A DNA stretch of 5,121 nucleotides, taken from contig JAJYAB010000163.1 of assembly GCA_021779775.1 (NCBI GenBank), positions 1-5,121 on the forward strand. The letters run 5' to 3'. This stretch comes from Actinomycetes bacterium. Its GTDB lineage: Bacteria > Actinomycetota > Acidimicrobiia > Acidimicrobiales > UBA8190. Position 1 is the stretch's first letter, and every line of letters starts with the position of its first letter. Shown one piece after another: positions 4,917-5,121 of this stretch. The position numbers and the translations under genes were made by a program. The notes beneath the pieces were generated by a model, which saw only the letters and a program-made list of their open reading frames with translations, did no database searches and was not told the origin of the DNA.

Positions 4917-5121
4917 TCAGCTGCCGGTCTTCTCCTTCAACGCCTGCAGGGCGCCCTGGTAGGTCTGCAGCATGATGTCGGTGAGGTTGTCGGGTTCGAC
5001 GTCGACATCCCACGTGACCGTGCAGGCCTCGCCCGACGGGGTGACGGTGACCACGCCCTGGTGGTGCTCGACACCCAACGCGCCGCCGACGATGCCGTAC
5101 GTCAGGCTCCTCGCCGCCTCG
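4917..5121 (-). CDS. SRPBCC-family protein, C-terminal part (5' end outside window)
   Basis: The frame ending at TGA 4919-4917 is open to the window edge and gives the last 67 residues of a protein. It reads as alternating beta strands (SLTYGIVGG, QGVVTVTPSGEACTVTWDVDV) followed by a long C-terminal helix (NLTDIMLQTYQGALQALKEKT). That is the usual end of an SRPBCC/polyketide-cyclase-like helix-grip fold, which binds small hydrophobic ligands in a cavity. Nearly all codons end in G or C, confirming coding. No catalytic residue can be assigned from this fragment and the substrate is unknown. The gene converges on the cyclic-nucleotide-binding gene, with 55 bases between the two stop codons. Confidence 0.8.
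   Translation of the reverse strand, partial: EAARSLTYGIVGGALGVEHHQGVVTVTPSGEACTVTWDVDVEPDNLTDIMLQTYQGALQALKEKTGS

Overview
The window looks like chromosomal DNA of a high-GC actinobacterium. Codons in the clear genes end mostly in G or C, and Shine-Dalgarno sites are purine-rich (GAGGAGG). The central block is a SigF/SigB-type stress module whose anti-sigma protein resembles mycobacterial UsfX. The class is not resolved; this is inference from gene families, not a database match.

Layout. (a) 1-176, plus strand: AT-richer DNA holding the possible 3' end of an unrecognised gene. (b) 151-765, minus strand: a putative secreted lipoprotein. (c) 766-1382: about 600 bases with no convincing gene. 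(d) 1383-1601, minus: a 72-residue protein with a Cys-Cys-Cys-His cluster, preceded by a textbook SigF-type promoter (GTTT-N16-GGGTAC). (e) 1773-3443, minus: rsbV, rsbW and sigF in transcription order. rsbV and rsbW are separated by 190 bases that begin with a strong hairpin. The rsbW stop overlaps a probable TTG start of sigF. (f) 3444-4399: a repeat-rich stretch without a secure gene. It contains a 16-base tandem duplication next to the rsbV ribosome site, a 13-base unit repeated almost four times, and an 18-base unit repeated exactly seven times (hexapeptide QIFGAQ in one frame). It also holds a short membrane-protein-like stretch whose coding signal changes frame. (g) 4400-4861, plus: a stand-alone cyclic-nucleotide-binding-domain protein whose stop codon lies in a 16-base tandem duplication. 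(h) 4917-5121, minus: the C-terminal part of an SRPBCC-family protein that runs off the window.

How the genes work together. RsbV, RsbW and SigF form a partner-switching circuit. RsbW holds SigF inactive, and unphosphorylated RsbV draws RsbW away and frees SigF. The small Cys/His protein directly downstream has its own SigF-type promoter, so it is probably an output of the circuit. The cyclic-nucleotide-binding protein is divergent from the operon and could be another stress-signalling component, but no shared regulation is visible in the sequence. The main points for a second look are the SigF-dependent small protein, the seven-fold 18-base repeat and the cluster of tandem duplications around the operon.
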